DNA of 64,000 nucleotides from Cryptomeria japonica (GCF_030272615.1 NC_081411.1:38322140-38386139); one strand, 5' to 3'. Positions 48,121 through 60,600 are shown, counted from the stretch's first letter. Made by a program: numbers and translations. Notes: generated from the sequence alone by a model not told the origin.

Positions 48121-48605
48121 TAGACATTCACATGTCAAAGTAGTCATTTAATTTATTTTTATTTGTATTTTATGTCATAAACTTAAAAAAGGTTGGTTGG
48201 AATTGTATTCAAATTCATATGTCAAAAAAGTCATTTGAGCTATTTTTATTTGTAGTCTACATCATAAACTTTAAAGAAATTAGATGGGCTTGTATTCAAA
48301 TTCACATATCAAAAAGTCATTTAATTTATTTTTATTTGTATTTCACATCAGAAACTTAAACAAGATTAAATGGACTTGAATTCACATGTCAAAACAATCT
48401 GTTTCATTTATTTTTATTTGTACTTCAAATCAGTAACTTAAAAGAGATTGAATGAACTTAAATATGAAAAATGTCAATAAAATTTATTTTTTATATCTAC
48501 TCCCATACTTGAAACTTACTTAATGCACATACCAAAGAAATCAGTTTGATTTATTTTTATATGTACTGCGCACCAGAAATTTAAAAGAAATTGGATGGAC
48601 CATCA
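48121..48605. repeat. Tandem repeat, about five units of 80-95 bp
   Basis: Units near 48128, 48214, 48303, 48384 and 48528 share CACATGTCAAA(A)AGTCATTT, ATTTATTTTTATTTGTA, CATCAGAAACTTAAA and a GAT(T)(G/A)ATGGACTTG end. The fourth unit carries an insertion of about 55 bp. Confidence 0.8.
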
Positions 48606-49155
48606 CAGAAAAGAAAACTAGCTATGTACCCATATAAATCACCAGTTCCATAAGAATATCCTCTAATGTGTTTCTTTACATATGTATGACTGCCAATTTA
48701 TATGGCCGCTTCACAGAAAAAGAGCTCCGGAAAAAGTGAACATGCTGAGCGTACACTAATTCAAATAGTGTATGCGTGTGGGAAAGTGGACAAATTAAAT
48801 TTTGGGTAGATAGGCTAACTATCAAAATGCCACCAGGTCGTAAGTTGAACTCGTTATAAACCAGTATAGGTAAACATAATTGACTGGAATTAAATAATTG
48901 AATTCTAATAAATCTTTTTAGAACAATACATGAAATTTGACGGAAAAAAATCAAATTCCAGACGTGCAATATAAAGCTGGCTCTTGGAAGGCTACTGTTG
49001 AACAGTATTTTCTAGCTCGTGAATAGCTCTCTGGAAAAGGTTTTGTTTCTCTTATACGTTCTTCACTCTTGTAATCTTATCTCAAATGAAATTGTTATTT
49101 TCTAAAGGCTTTAAAGTTTATTAAGAACAGTAAATGCTGGTTTCGCACTCACCAA

Positions 49156-49443
49156 AATTATAACTTCGGCTGCGTGATTAACGCCGTGCATTACTCTTTA
49201 CATTTGCTTTCATCACTCGCTCAAATTCCTGCACATCATAGTGTATGCCCAATTTTTGGTTGTCGATGGTTCCTGCATTATTATATACATAATGTTTAGT
49301 TTTCCGTGCTTTTCCATGGCCAAATCCACTCCTGCACTTACATCTTGTTCTTTGCTCACATCACAGTGAATATATGTCGCCCAGGGAGAAAGGGATTCGG
49401 CCAGTTTCATGCCAGCTTCGTCTGCAATGTCTACAATAATGAC
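49156..49443 (-). repeat. Left arm of SDR inverted repeat
   Basis: Reverse complement of 49596-49885. My hand alignment found about 21 substitutions and one 2-base gap over about 288 positions. Confidence 0.9.
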
Positions 49444-49537
49444 TTTGGCTCCATGATTTGCAAATAGACGAGCAGTGGCCTCCCCAGTGCCTGCCGATCC
49501 GCCTGTGATTATTGCAACCTTGCCTTCCAGTCTGCAT
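49156..49537 (-). pseudogene. SDR (short-chain dehydrogenase) pseudogene, N-terminal exon on minus strand
   Basis: The exon starts after a TCTCTTTTTTGTTAG acceptor at 49538. It gives RLEGKVAIITGGSAGTGEAT, the Rossmann-fold NAD(P)-binding TGxxxGxG region (here TGGSAGTG), then VDIADEAGMKLAESL, YIHCDVSKEQDV and EKHGKLNI. These mark a plant SDR110C-type enzyme (secoisolariciresinol dehydrogenase or xanthoxin dehydrogenase group) acting on alcohols or ketones with NAD(P). The frame shifts where an NNAG motif is expected (TATATAATAATGCAGG). The Tyr/Lys catalytic half is missing on this strand. The reading ends where the arm of the inverted repeat ends. Confidence 0.82.
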
Positions 49538-49595
49538 CTAACAAAAAAGAGATTTATTTTCCACAAAAATCATTTTAGAAAGAAAAATAGCTCTA

Positions 49596-49885
49596 GACAT
49601 TATTGCAGACATTGCAGACGAAGCTGGCATGAAACTGGCGGAATCCCTTTCTCCCTGGGCGACATATTTTCACTGTGATGTGAGCAAATAACAAGATGTA
49701 AGCGCAGCAGTGGATTTGGCCATGGAAAAGCACGGAAAACTGGACATCATATATACAATAATGCAGAAACCATCGACAACCAAAAATTGGGCGTAGACTA
49801 TGATATGCAGGAATTTGAGCGAGTGATGAAAGCAAATGTAAAAGAAGTAATGCACGGCATTAAGCACACAGCCCAAGTTATGATT
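49596..49885 (+). repeat. Right arm of SDR inverted repeat
   Basis: Pairs with 49156-49443. The spacer of about 152 bp (49444-49595) holds the N-terminal coding end and splice acceptor. Confidence 0.9.
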
Positions 49886-50185
49886 CCCAATAGAAAAGGG
49901 AGCATTATCTCAACAGCTAGTATTGCAGGAATAGTAGGAGGAGTTACTCCTTACCCCTACAATGCGTCGAAACATGACGTTATTGGTCAGACTAAGAGCG
50001 GTGCAGCAGAGCTTGGGAAATGTTGTAAACGAGTGAATTGCATTTCTCCTGCTATAGCTCCCACAGATACGGCAATGAAATACATGGGAATGACCCCTTC
50101 ACCAGAGGCAAAGGCCAAGGTGGGGGCCGCGGCTCAGGCCATAGCCCCCTTAAAGGAAGCAGTTCTTAAAGTAGAGGATATATAA
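49596..50185 (+). pseudogene. SDR pseudogene, middle and C-terminal part on plus strand
   Basis: The copy begins within the cofactor domain (DIADEAGMKLAESLSPWATY), has a TAA where the other copy has GAA (near 49687), and carries the same kind of frameshift before NNAE. Downstream the frame is clean: EFERVMKANVKEVMHGIKHT, STASIAGIVGG with the catalytic Ser region, YPYNASKHDVIGQTK with the YxxxK catalytic pair, and a SPAIAPTDTAM substrate-loop region. It stops after VEDI where family members continue with a further strand and helix. The N-terminal nucleotide-binding part is absent on this strand. Not functional. Confidence 0.85.
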
Positions 50186-50227
50186 CAGAGATATTGGTAG
50201 TTGCTTAACGAAGATAATTGAAATACC

Positions 50228-50295
50228 AATCTACTTGTAGATAGGAATGGGCAATAGTTATTTCTACTTGTAGATAGGAATGGGCAATAGTTGAG
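50228..50295 (+). repeat. 34-bp direct duplication
   Basis: TCTACTTGTAGATAGGAATG and the following GGCAATAGTT occur twice in tandem after the SDR fragment. Confidence 0.9.
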
Positions 50296-50439
50296 TTTGT
50301 CTTGGGGTGGCAACTAATTCTCCTTTATTATATTTAGAAGTTCTGTAATCTACCATAAATTGTTAGATGTTTGTTTTTGAAACATCTTTTGTGGTAAATT
50401 CTTTCATATAGTTTTAGAAAGTTAAAGTGACCTATTCAT

Positions 50440-52830
50440 GGTGTGGCATCAAACTAGGGCAAAAGTTTCAAGTGCAAATTCAATTGGGAAGCTAAGATTA
50501 GATGGCCCTCATACTAAATATGCTATCCATCCCAAGAATAATTGTCCTTTGAAGAAGGGTGAGTGGACACCTAGTGTATGAGTTGATACATGCGATTATT
50601 TTACTAGCATCCTTCACATAAGTCATATCTCCAAGCAAGGTTGGCCGTAGATAAAGTAGGATGGTCCTCAAATTTGTTTGATAACACATCAATTACCACA
50701 TTATCATGACACCTTTTCGTAGGTTATCTCAAAATCTTATCCTAATTAAAAAAATGGTGACCCACCTTTGTCACTCTAGAGAGAATACTTCCTAGTTTAG
50801 TGAATATTTGAGGCAATGGTGATAAATTTCAATGTAGAGTACCTTCCAATAACATAGGGACAACATTTATTGAGTACATGAAAAATGGATAGAATTTCCT
50901 TCTTATTGATGGAATGGGTAATATTTTTAATAGTGTGAATGTTACATGTAGAGGAAAAGGGGCTAGGCTTCCTACATGAGAACAACACCTAACCTAGAGT
51001 CCAAAGCATCAATTTCAATAATAAATAATTTAGATAAAGTTGGAATAAAAGAAACTAGATTTATGCAAATAATGTACTTTAGGAAATCAATTTTTTCTTC
51101 TGTAGTTGCAAAGCAATAAAAAAATATTTTTTAACATGGTTTGAGGGAACAATAATTTTTCCATTATCTTTCATAATTCTATGGTAATAATATGTGAAGC
51201 CTAAAAAGTCATAAGGTTCTTCAAGGATTTTTCTTTAGTTCAATTTTATATGGGGTGAATCTTCATTAGGTCAACCTTAAGTCTAGCCTTAGAAATAATT
51301 TACCATAGATAATCAATTTCTATCCAACTAAATGAACATTCAAAATATTTTGCAAATAAGTGTTTGGAAGAGTGGATTTTATGATCATCATCCAAGTTTA
51401 AGACATGCATTTTTCATGTCTAAATATAAACATGAACATTATCGAAGAAGACTATAGTGAAAACTATATATAATTGACTAAAACATCTAGTTCATCAAGC
51501 TCTAAAAGGTGGATGGTCTCCTTGGCAGCATGGAAGATTAAGACCATCCTCTATAGGTAGTAGAGTCTCTGAGACACAAGAGTGCAAACCACAATCTTCA
51601 TGGCTATTTCAATCTTACTAGAATGAGTGGCCACATCCACATCGACACCATGAAGCAAAACTTGAGTGAAGAGGAACCCAACCTACAATGCATGGGGCAT
51701 TACCCAAATGGTCTAGTAGCTCTTGGAGATGAATAACCTCAACTGCAACCTTGTTGTCTTGTACCTGAATCTATATAAGAAAATTAGAGAAAGTAATCAT
51801 TTCAGTAGACAAAAAGTGTTTTTCACTATTTTGGGAGCCAATAGATGATACTAGATTTAGTAATGTTTGGTGGAATCTTAACTATCAAGACCCTCCTCCT
51901 CGACCTAGCTTATATACAACTATTTAATTCTATTTCTAGGATTGACCCCTTTGTAACTATCATTTTGTTAGACTTTTGTTCTGTCATATGTCACCCCACT
52001 TTTTTGTGAATATTATACTATTTTATTTTTCATTAAATATGATGTTAAATAGGAATTCATAAAAGTGATCGATGATACACTAGTGAAGCCAAATGGATTG
52101 TAAATAAACTCATAATAGGCATCATGAGTGTAGAAGGCTATTTTGGAATATGATATTCTTTAATATGGTTGTGATGATAACATCACCATAAATCAAGCTT
52201 GAAGAAAATAATGCATAATGGATTTCATCTAACAGTTCATTAACTACTAGAATGGGAATTTTATCCTTGATAGATTATTTTTTTAGCTCATAATAATTAA
52301 TGCTATGGGTATAGGACCCATATTGATTACACACCTAAAGAAAAGGCAAGGAGAAAATGCTCACTCTACATTGTAATCCCTCGGTATAGTAGTTTCTGGA
52401 TTATTTTTTCAATCTTAGTATTTTGTATAAAGTGGTATACCTATTGGCATATATTTGTGTATGTACTCCTATGTAGTAGTTAAGTGGCATGATCTATAGT
52501 GCATTTTGGAAGGAAAGCTAGTTGTTTCTACAAAGACGTTTGTATGGAGGAGTAAATTTTATTTGAAATACATAGGACAGTTTAAAGTTGAAGAGTTGGT
52601 AACTTGAAAAGTAGAAATATTGGAAATAATTCCATAGGATCCATTTGCAAGTAAATTTTTCACACATGATAAAAGTAATGGAAATAATATATCTAGTGTT
52701 GATTCCTTGTAATGTTTCATGTTGACTATTGGTGATAAATTTTGCCTAGATTTTGAATATCCCATGGGATAGAAGTAAGATTTCAAAGCCACTTTATGCC
52801 CAACACAATGCCACAACCCCCCATGTCTAA
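50440..52830 (-). pseudogene. Decayed Ty3/gypsy pol on the minus strand
   Basis: Reading the minus strand from high to low coordinates, fragments appear in the right order. Near 52270 is IKDKIPILVVNELLDEIH (RT). Near 52160 is THDAYYEFIYNPFGFT (normally ending MPFGLTNAP). Near 51430 is VFFDNVHVY, in the place of the catalytic (F/Y)xDD strand. Near 51330 is AKYFECSF, and after it a chromovirus-like connection region. Near 50915 is KKEILSIFHVLNKCCPYVIG, and near 50780 QRWVTIFL (RNase H). An insertion seems to separate the first RT pieces from the rest (51800-52030). No frame is intact. The integrase is not evident. Confidence 0.65.
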
Positions 52831-54215
52831 GAAAAAAATGCTAGATTTGACATTGTATTCCCATATAGAAATATAACATTTTTTTTGTCTTTGGTATCTC
52901 AAGGTAAGGTTCCACCATTAGTTATCATGAACTCAAAAATAGAATAAGGATTATTAGGATAGCTGACTTATTTTCTAAACTAGGTCAATAAAATTATTAG
53001 TGTTTCCAAAACAAACAAGAATTTTGAGAGAATGTTTCTTAATAAAATCTTAAAAATCATTATTTGAGGAATGCAAATCTTATCTAATTCATGCATAGAA
53101 ATTTTAGGAGGAAGGTCGACATTTGGATCCTCAATGGAGAGTTTATTTTTCTCTTATGACTCTCTAGATTTTTCTATTCCTTTACATTAGGTAAAGGGTT
53201 GACATAAAGGAAATATAAATTTTGATTTCATGTAAATTTTTCTTCACAATTATTATATACTATTTATATTTATCATAATTTCATTATAATATAGTCACCA
53301 TCTAGGGTTATTTATTTTTGATTCATTATTTCTAATCAATCATGTCTTATAATGTCTTATAACATGTATCATGAGTTTGTCAAAAAGTTTAACTTCCACT
53401 TACATCTCTATTATTTATCATAGATGCTCTTGAATTTCTTATGTCGAAGGCCATTGTATAATCCTTATCATTTGATTTACAATGATAATAGAACCTTTTC
53501 ATAATATTGAAGATCTTAAAGGGATCCATATCTTTGTAACTTGCTTGCTCTAGTTAACGCCCATTTTCATTTTTTCTAGGACAAAATCAACATTTAGAGC
53601 CCTAAAAGTTACAATTTTGTATTTTATAGCCTACAAATTGTTCTCTTTTCTATTCTTAACATTATTATGTAAGGTTTAGAGGTGTTTACAAACAAATATT
53701 TTTAGCAAGTTTCTCCAAACTTATTAGGAACTAGTTTTCAGATTCTATCATCAATTTCAATCATATGATTTTGTTTTCTAAAAAATAATATCAAGTGGTT
53801 AATTGAAATATGTTATAAGATTTCCATATATTTGGTGTGTGTTTTCATCTTGAATATTTTTGTCAATTGGTAGATCCTATTGAGTGACACAAAAAATTAT
53901 ATATTTTTTATTTTTAATAAATTGGTTATTTTTGTAGTTTGTAGAGATGAAATGTAAACATTATTAGGTTTTTATGTTCCATTACCTCACATAATTTTAT
54001 AATTTATTACTTCAATAGAGGATTTAGGATTTATCTATATTTTGAAATTAATTGGTAATGATGACATACCTTCAGCTCAATAATTTTAATATACAGGTGA
54101 ACAATTTTTTGAGCATTCTTGTTAATGTCCCCTTTCAAAAAATACCATTTATTATCTATAATAATTTTGGTTACCAAAAATAATAAATTGGGACCTATGG
54201 TTAAACCAAGAATAA
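52831..54215. other. AT-rich region, possibly upstream part of the decayed Ty3 element
   Basis: No supportable motif; short T-rich runs only. Confidence 0.35.
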
Positions 54216-55145
54216 TGTCTTTTATAGTGATTTGGTCAAATCAAAATTAATATCTAAGAAAAAAAGGATATTTTACATACATTAATGACCAAATAGTTGC
54301 ATGGGATTTGGATGATCAAATATTGGTAGTTACTTGACCTTTTAGAGGTCGAATCACAAGTCAAATAAATGGCTCTTTTGATTGGATAGTGGAAGATAGT
54401 GGTTAAAAACTAGAAAAGTAGTTACCAATCTTGAAATTCAATATTATCCCTATTTTTGCATGGAGTTTTGGTAACCTAAGAGTTGTATTTGAAATTGGTT
54501 TAAATTTAATGTTGGTTTGGCTTTGTTAACTGTATTCAATTTTCTATTTATCATTAAAGTTTTGATGGTCTTCAGAGGCTGATAAACCTATGGATAAAAA
54601 AGAATTAAGTATAGGAGTTTGAATATTCTAGGTGAGATAAGGATGAGAGTGTAAGAGTAATCAAGGTTCAAGTAGGACGGTTCTAGATTTCATAATTTTC
54701 TTTAGTAGTTTGTATGGGTTTGATAGTACTTTGTTTATGAATGTCATGGGTTTGTATTTCTAGTTTCTTGTAGTATTTGATAATAACATGGTGTCTATAT
54801 ATTATTATTATTTTATGCTTTAGATTAATATTTCATCATTTGGTAGAGGTTTTGTACATTGGGTGAAGTTTCATGAAGAAGCAATGTTGTTCACCAATTC
54901 TTGTAAGAACCATATTTTTTTTGAGATATGAAATAAAGTTACAGAAGTTCATTTAATAGTATATATCATTTATGATGTTAAATAATTTATTATTTCATAT
55001 TACAAATATATGAAACTGTTTACATAGTAGATTTGGTATTCCTTGACAACGCTTGATATACTTTATGTTGTAGGAAATCTTTGGCAATTATATAATTTGA
55101 TGAGTATTCAAATATGATTAAAGATATTTGCAATGGATATAACTA
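54216..55145 (+). repeat. 5' LTR of a Ty3-type element
   Basis: Starts TGTCTTTTATAGTGATTTGG and lies directly before a primer site. Related to the solo LTR at 27133-28460. The right terminus (GATATAACTA) lacks a clean CA. Confidence 0.65.
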
Positions 55146-55157
55146 TGGTATCAGAGT
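55146..55157 (+). promoter_or_regulatory. Primer binding site
   Basis: TGGTATCAGAGT, initiator-Met type with one mismatch at the end. Confidence 0.7.
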
Positions 55158-55549
55158 TATGTTCCTTTTAGCATTAGGGTTTAACTAAATTTATGCAGCC
55201 AAGTGAAAGGGAAATAAGGTATTTGTAATGTGAAAGAAATAAAGGACCTTTAGATAGTTCATCCTAAGAAGAAACTGAAGTAAATGATTAAATGCTGGTA
55301 GATATGGTTGATGTCAATCTCAACTGATTAATTTTTTTTTATTAACATCCAAGACAACTAAAGGAAAACTATAGAAAGTCTTTTGGAGACTAGAGAGGTG
55401 ATGAGGTTGATGGTAGAGAAACTTCAAGGTTTGGTTTTTCCATAGGAGAAAGGAAGTACTTCAAAAAATTTAATGCTCCAAAGTAACCCTTTTCAAAAAT
55501 TTCATAGAATATTCTCTTACCTACAAATGAAGTATCCTCTCCAAACACA

Positions 55550-56400
55550 TCTTCTAAGCCTATGGAATCAACTCTAGGAGATTTGGTTGCAATGAGAGCT
55601 ACTTATAATAATCAAGATGAAAAATTCCAAATTTTAGTTCCATTCAAATATTATGTGAACATTATGAATACCTCTCTATCAATAAAGGGTTATAAGAAGC
55701 ATATTACCTTGAATGGGAATAGAAGAAGAATTATTTGTGTAAAATTTTAGCTACTACCTTTGAGAGAACAAATAATATTTTGGCTAGAGCTTGGCTACAG
55801 AAAATAAAAATCTTTTTCACTCTCAACCAGATATAAATGAGAAGGATCTTGTTTAGTATGCAACTTTTCACATTGAATATGTTGCATGTAACTCATGGTA
55901 TCATGGTATGACTAGTCAAGGCTAAAAAAAGTAAAGACTTTTGATGAATTTAGTCAAAGGAGAAGAAGAATATTTTGAGCTATCAATGTTAATGAGTATG
56001 AGGGATATCTTTAGAATATTGTTGTTATGGTAATAGATATGTCAAAAAAGAGGACCATTTATCATTTCATTAAATTCCTTGAAGAAACCTATTAGGGATT
56101 TGGTTTAGGCTGTTTTATCCACTATCTTATGGGAAGAAGTAGAAAGAATTTACTAGTTGGAAACTTCTATGACAAATAAACTAGTAACTCAATAGGATAA
56201 ACCTCCTAATCTTTGGAAATATAAGAGAAACATATATAAAAATACATTCTCAACACATACACCTAATAATGTGCCAAATGAAACAAATAAGGTGGATGAT
56301 GAAACAAGGAATGAGCTTGAAAGTAAGAATATTTCTTTCACTTGTAGAGAACCATTAGTTTTAGGATACAAATGTTTGAGTAAAGGAAAAGTATACTTTA
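55550..56400 (+). pseudogene. Decayed gag of a Ty3-type element
   Basis: Frames are broken, but pieces fit the plant Retrotrans_gag domain in order: ARAWLQKIKIFFTLNQ (55780), then in another frame ATFHIEYVACNSWYHGM (55865), VKTFDEFSQRRRRIF (55935) and VIDMSKKRTIYHFIKFLEE (56030). The known domain runs AWLQKLxxYFxLNP, DWWYHG, EFTQRLxxRF and TD(I/L)SxxRxxxLFxxGL. The placement after the LTR and primer site supports the call. No zinc knuckle or pol follows within the region. Confidence 0.6.
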
Positions 56401-58090
56401 TTTAATTTGTTTAAGATATTTAATCAAGTGATAATGAGGAATTCCATGATACTAGAGAAGAAAAAGAAGAAAAAGAAGAAAGAAATCAACAAGGGAGACA
56501 CTTTAGCACCTTTATTAGGAGCTCTAAGGTTTAATACTTTTTGTAATGCCATGTCCAAAGAACCAAGGAAAAGCTTGACCAAACAAAGTCTTTCGAAACA
56601 CAACAACTAAAGCACCAAAGACACAACATAACATGTCACACTTGCACTACAAGGTGTGAATGAGTTTCATGCGGAACAAAAAAAAATTGACAACAAGAAT
56701 GACCATTGAACAAGCAAGGAGGTATTGGCAAAAGACTGTAAAGTCACTAGATAAAACAATCACCAACTTTGAAGAGAGAAATACCACCATCAAAAGGATG
56801 TTGAGGTGAAACTCACAATCATGCTCTCTCATGACACCACATAATCATAGGTTGAGGAAGCTCTCAACCTCCAACTCATTCCAAGTAATACTTAAAAAAG
56901 TAATTACATAGTTACACCAACAATAGCTAACAAGGAGCAAACACAACTCAACTCAAAATGACAAGTAAAACCTACCGGGCTGAATTATCAGGGTCAAAGA
57001 TCAATATTAACTCTCTCCCTACAATACTACTATAGGCGGAAGAGTGAAGGTGTGAAGTTTAAAAATTGATAAACTAGATTGATGTTTGGGGTTCGTATTA
57101 ACCACCATAGAACAAAGAAATGTGAAGGCATAATGTCCAAAATATGACACCCAAGGACATATAACATCCAACACCTAATAGACTCTTATCAGGGATTTAG
57201 ATTCAATGTTTTGAACTTCCAAGTTTGAAATAAACATTGGAATTATTTATGCTCGATCCCAAAAATTCTAACGACTACAAGACTAAAAAGTACCTTTTAG
57301 AGATTGATAATTGGGGGCACATCTACCCCTTTTAAAGTATGATATGCACACTTTTGATGTACAATTCCTAACACATAAAAAAACCTAGTGATGGAGAATT
57401 TTTTTTTGGGGCTCAAGGTTGCGGTTTGGATGCATTTTTCACACTAAGGGAATTCTGAAGAGTAAAAAACCAATAAAAAATATTCAAAAACTAGAAAGGT
57501 ATTAATGATGAAGACTGTTCTTTCAAGGTTTGGGGGTCAATGTTGCACTGTACCTTGTCCCCATATTTAATCAACTTCACAAGACATAGGCTCAATCCTT
57601 GAATCCTAAAATACTTGGAGGAAAAGGACAAAGCTAAGAGTCCCTCGATGATTGGGTTAAGGTGTTAAGGCTTATCCCTAACTTAGGTTCAACGAAAATG
57701 AAAAGGTAAAAGCCTGATCGTTGAGGTCCAAAATACTATGGAAAATGATAACTTAATAAGGTCCATGGGTAGGGTCTAACCTAAATAAAGGAAAAAAGAG
57801 GCAACACCTATGCCTATCACAAGTCTAAACTAGAGTGTCCAAATGGCCAAAAATAATCTAACACTCTACACACAAATATATATAGACAAGAGAAACATAT
57901 GATGGGATACACAACACCACCCTTGACATCAATTAGGATAGTATTTTCATTTTAAAGCCCAAGGAAAATTGTGTACATACATTAATAGAACAAAGAGCAT
58001 TTTCTAAAAATAATGTTCATTTTGAGCCCCAAATAAAGATACTTAAGTTTTTTATAAGTGGACGAAGATGGTGAATAAAAAAGTGGCCAC
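56401..58090. other. No recognisable feature
   Basis: AT-rich DNA with an AAAGAAG purine run at 56456-56486. No gene supported. Confidence 0.4.
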
Positions 58091-58310
58091 ATACTTAAGA
58101 AAATCTAAAAATGAACATAACCCGACTGAGTTATGGTTAGGAAAATCTGAACCATAACCAAATTAGGTTGTTTTTTTTTTTTTAAAAGATGATCAGGTTC
58201 TGTTATATTAAAAACCCTGATCATGTTATTTAAGTTGAAAAAGTCTAATCAGGTTATTTTGATTATAAATATTCTTTAAAAAACTAGATTGGGTCATTTT
58301 AACCCAGCGC
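58090..58310. repeat. Minisatellite with (A)CCTGATCAGGTTATTT-type units, block 1
   Basis: Imperfect units of 30-50 bp around CCTGATCATGTTATTTAAGT, AGTCTAATCAGGTTATTTTG and similar. The same unit occurs at 59680-59790. Confidence 0.65.
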
Positions 58311-58510
58311 CTCCACCAAAATCACTAAAAACCCAAGCTATAGTCTACAAAATGTGTTAATGATTTTGGTTCTATTAAGAAAATCAAGATGCCATGTCAT
58401 TGCAAAGGTAAGTTTATGAGTTTTTGTGCATTTTTAAATTGTTTTTCATTTAAAATTTTTCTTTAGTTTTTTAGGATTTTATTAATTTCATTTTATTTTT
58501 TAAATTTGAT

Positions 58511-58849
58511 ATGAGATTCTCAACAAAACTATCCCCTCAACAAAATGTGTCATTTAATCCTCCTAATCCTTTGATAAACCCTTCCCAAACCACATAGGAG
58601 GATTTACTAGGTCATTTGGCACAAAATAGAGTTACCATTTGCATTATAGTGTCTTTACTAAAGGCATCAAAACACCAACACCATGCAAACCTTAATATAG
58701 CCCTAGAAATAATGGTGGAAAGTGTTGACAATGTTTCAAATCATGTGACTAAATGGGATGCATATAGAAATTCATGTCACAACTTTTATGCACAAGATCT
58801 ATCATACAATGTAGTGAAAAATAAAGAAAGACTTTTCACTAGTCCCTAA
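58511..58849 (+). pseudogene. Short broken ORF, unknown
   Basis: A frame starts at ATG 58511 (RFSTKLSPQQNVSFNPPNPL), meets TAG near 58595 and continues in phase as NLNIALEIMVESVDNVSNHV to a stop at 58847. The composition looks protein-like more than random, and it lies between the two minisatellite blocks, so it may belong to the same mobile element. I do not recognise it. Confidence 0.3.
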
Positions 58850-59290
58850 ACCTAGGAGACCCTACCTCTTAATTAAAAAAAAGTTTCCTATAAATTGATA
58901 TAATCTCTTGGCCATGAAAATTGTTTTTTGGGATATGTGGTGGATGGTCTTTGACCAACCCCCTTACAATAATCTTAACATGATTTTATATTTTTGGAGA
59001 AAACCATATTGTGAGCTCATCCTTAATGGGATACCTAATTATTTCTATATGAAGGAGATCTAGGATAGAGGCAAAGGATTTTCCTAGGATAGACCAGGGG
59101 CTTAGCAAATAAAGAACACCCAAAATGGGGTTCCAATAGCTATGAAACCCCTTTTGCACATCATGGTCCTAATAACTTGAAGGCATTTATAGAGATGGAG
59201 ACTCTTCAGGTAGCTGTCATGCTAACTAAAACCATCATCTAGCATGGGACACATTTATCACAACCTTTTGGCTCAGATGATGGTGCTACA
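58850..59290. other. No recognisable feature
   Basis: Nothing I can assign; it may continue the unknown element. Confidence 0.35.
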
Positions 59291-59299
59291 ACTAGACCA

Positions 59300-59595
<296 letters not shown>

Positions 59596-59679
59596 TATGT
59601 CTACATATATATGAATACAAGTATGTCTACATATACGAAGCTATAGATGAATATATTTATGTTTACATATATGAGTATA

Positions 59680-59790
59680 AATGAACATAACCTGATCAGG
59701 TTTTCAATGAATAGAAAGCCTGATTGGGCTTTTAAATAAACAAAAGACTAATTAGGTTATTTAAAAAATATAAGACCGATCCGGTTACAA
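59680..59790. repeat. Minisatellite with CCTGATCAGGTT-type units, block 2
   Basis: Four units of about 28-30 bp: AACCTGATCAGGTTTTC, GCCTGATTGGGCTTTTAAA, GACTAATTAGGTTATTTAA and GACCGATCCGGTTA. Each core is a near palindrome. Confidence 0.75.
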
Positions 59791-59809
59791 CTTATGATTA
59801 TCCTTGGAT

Positions 59810-60600
59810 GGCAGGGCTGAGGCTTGGGGGTTTCGTTTGCCTCCTTTTTACATTTTTTCTTCTTCAAATATGATTTCTCAACTTCCTCATCATTAAATTT
59901 CAAAGATATCAAGTGGGTATATGTAAAATTGCCACCATAATTTTACACATCCTCTGAGATTTCTAAGAATATAATATGTTTTTTATTTGAACAACATTAA
60001 CATATTAATTTTTAATTTCTTCTACCAGTGTCTCTAGAGTTCTCACAGACATATTTTTACCATTTTTTAATCACTTTTGAACAGCTTGTCCAAATTTGAT
60101 ATAAATTATATGTTATTGTTCTACGCTTCATTCTTTACACTTTTAGAAAAGATAATTGATTTTTTAATTATTTTGGTGTAAGTTATGTGACATGCATGAA
60201 TAAGTACCTAATTTTCAAGATGTGTCCACTTCAAAAAATCATAAAAAGAAATAACAAATTACAACAAAAAATGCATCTTCTAGTGCTTACTCTTAACTAT
60301 CTTTCTACCAAAGGGTTTTTCAAAATACTAAATGAGACTACAAATTTTTTTATGCACATGTCAGATACTATGTTATATTTTTCTGGAAAAAATAGGAACA
60401 CTTTTGTGTGCACAAAATATTTGACCCCCTTAATCTTATACAATTTTGAAAAACTTTAATATTTTGAAAACTAGATTCAATATACTACAATTTATGTTCT
60501 TTGGGTATCTTCAAATTTTGAGTGGATGAGTCTCAAATTGCTCCTTCAAGTTCAAGTTTAGCTAATTTTAGAAAAAAGGCCTTTTGTATCCCCCTTTTTG
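59810..60600 (+). repeat. Dispersed repeat, copy 2
   Basis: Same family and orientation as 23930-24770, again a little downstream of a GA tract. Here the minisatellite block lies between the GA tract and the repeat. Confidence 0.75.

Noticed and set aside
49593-49876. Minus-strand frames across the right SDR arm
   Set aside because: Shadow of the plus-strand SDR reading.
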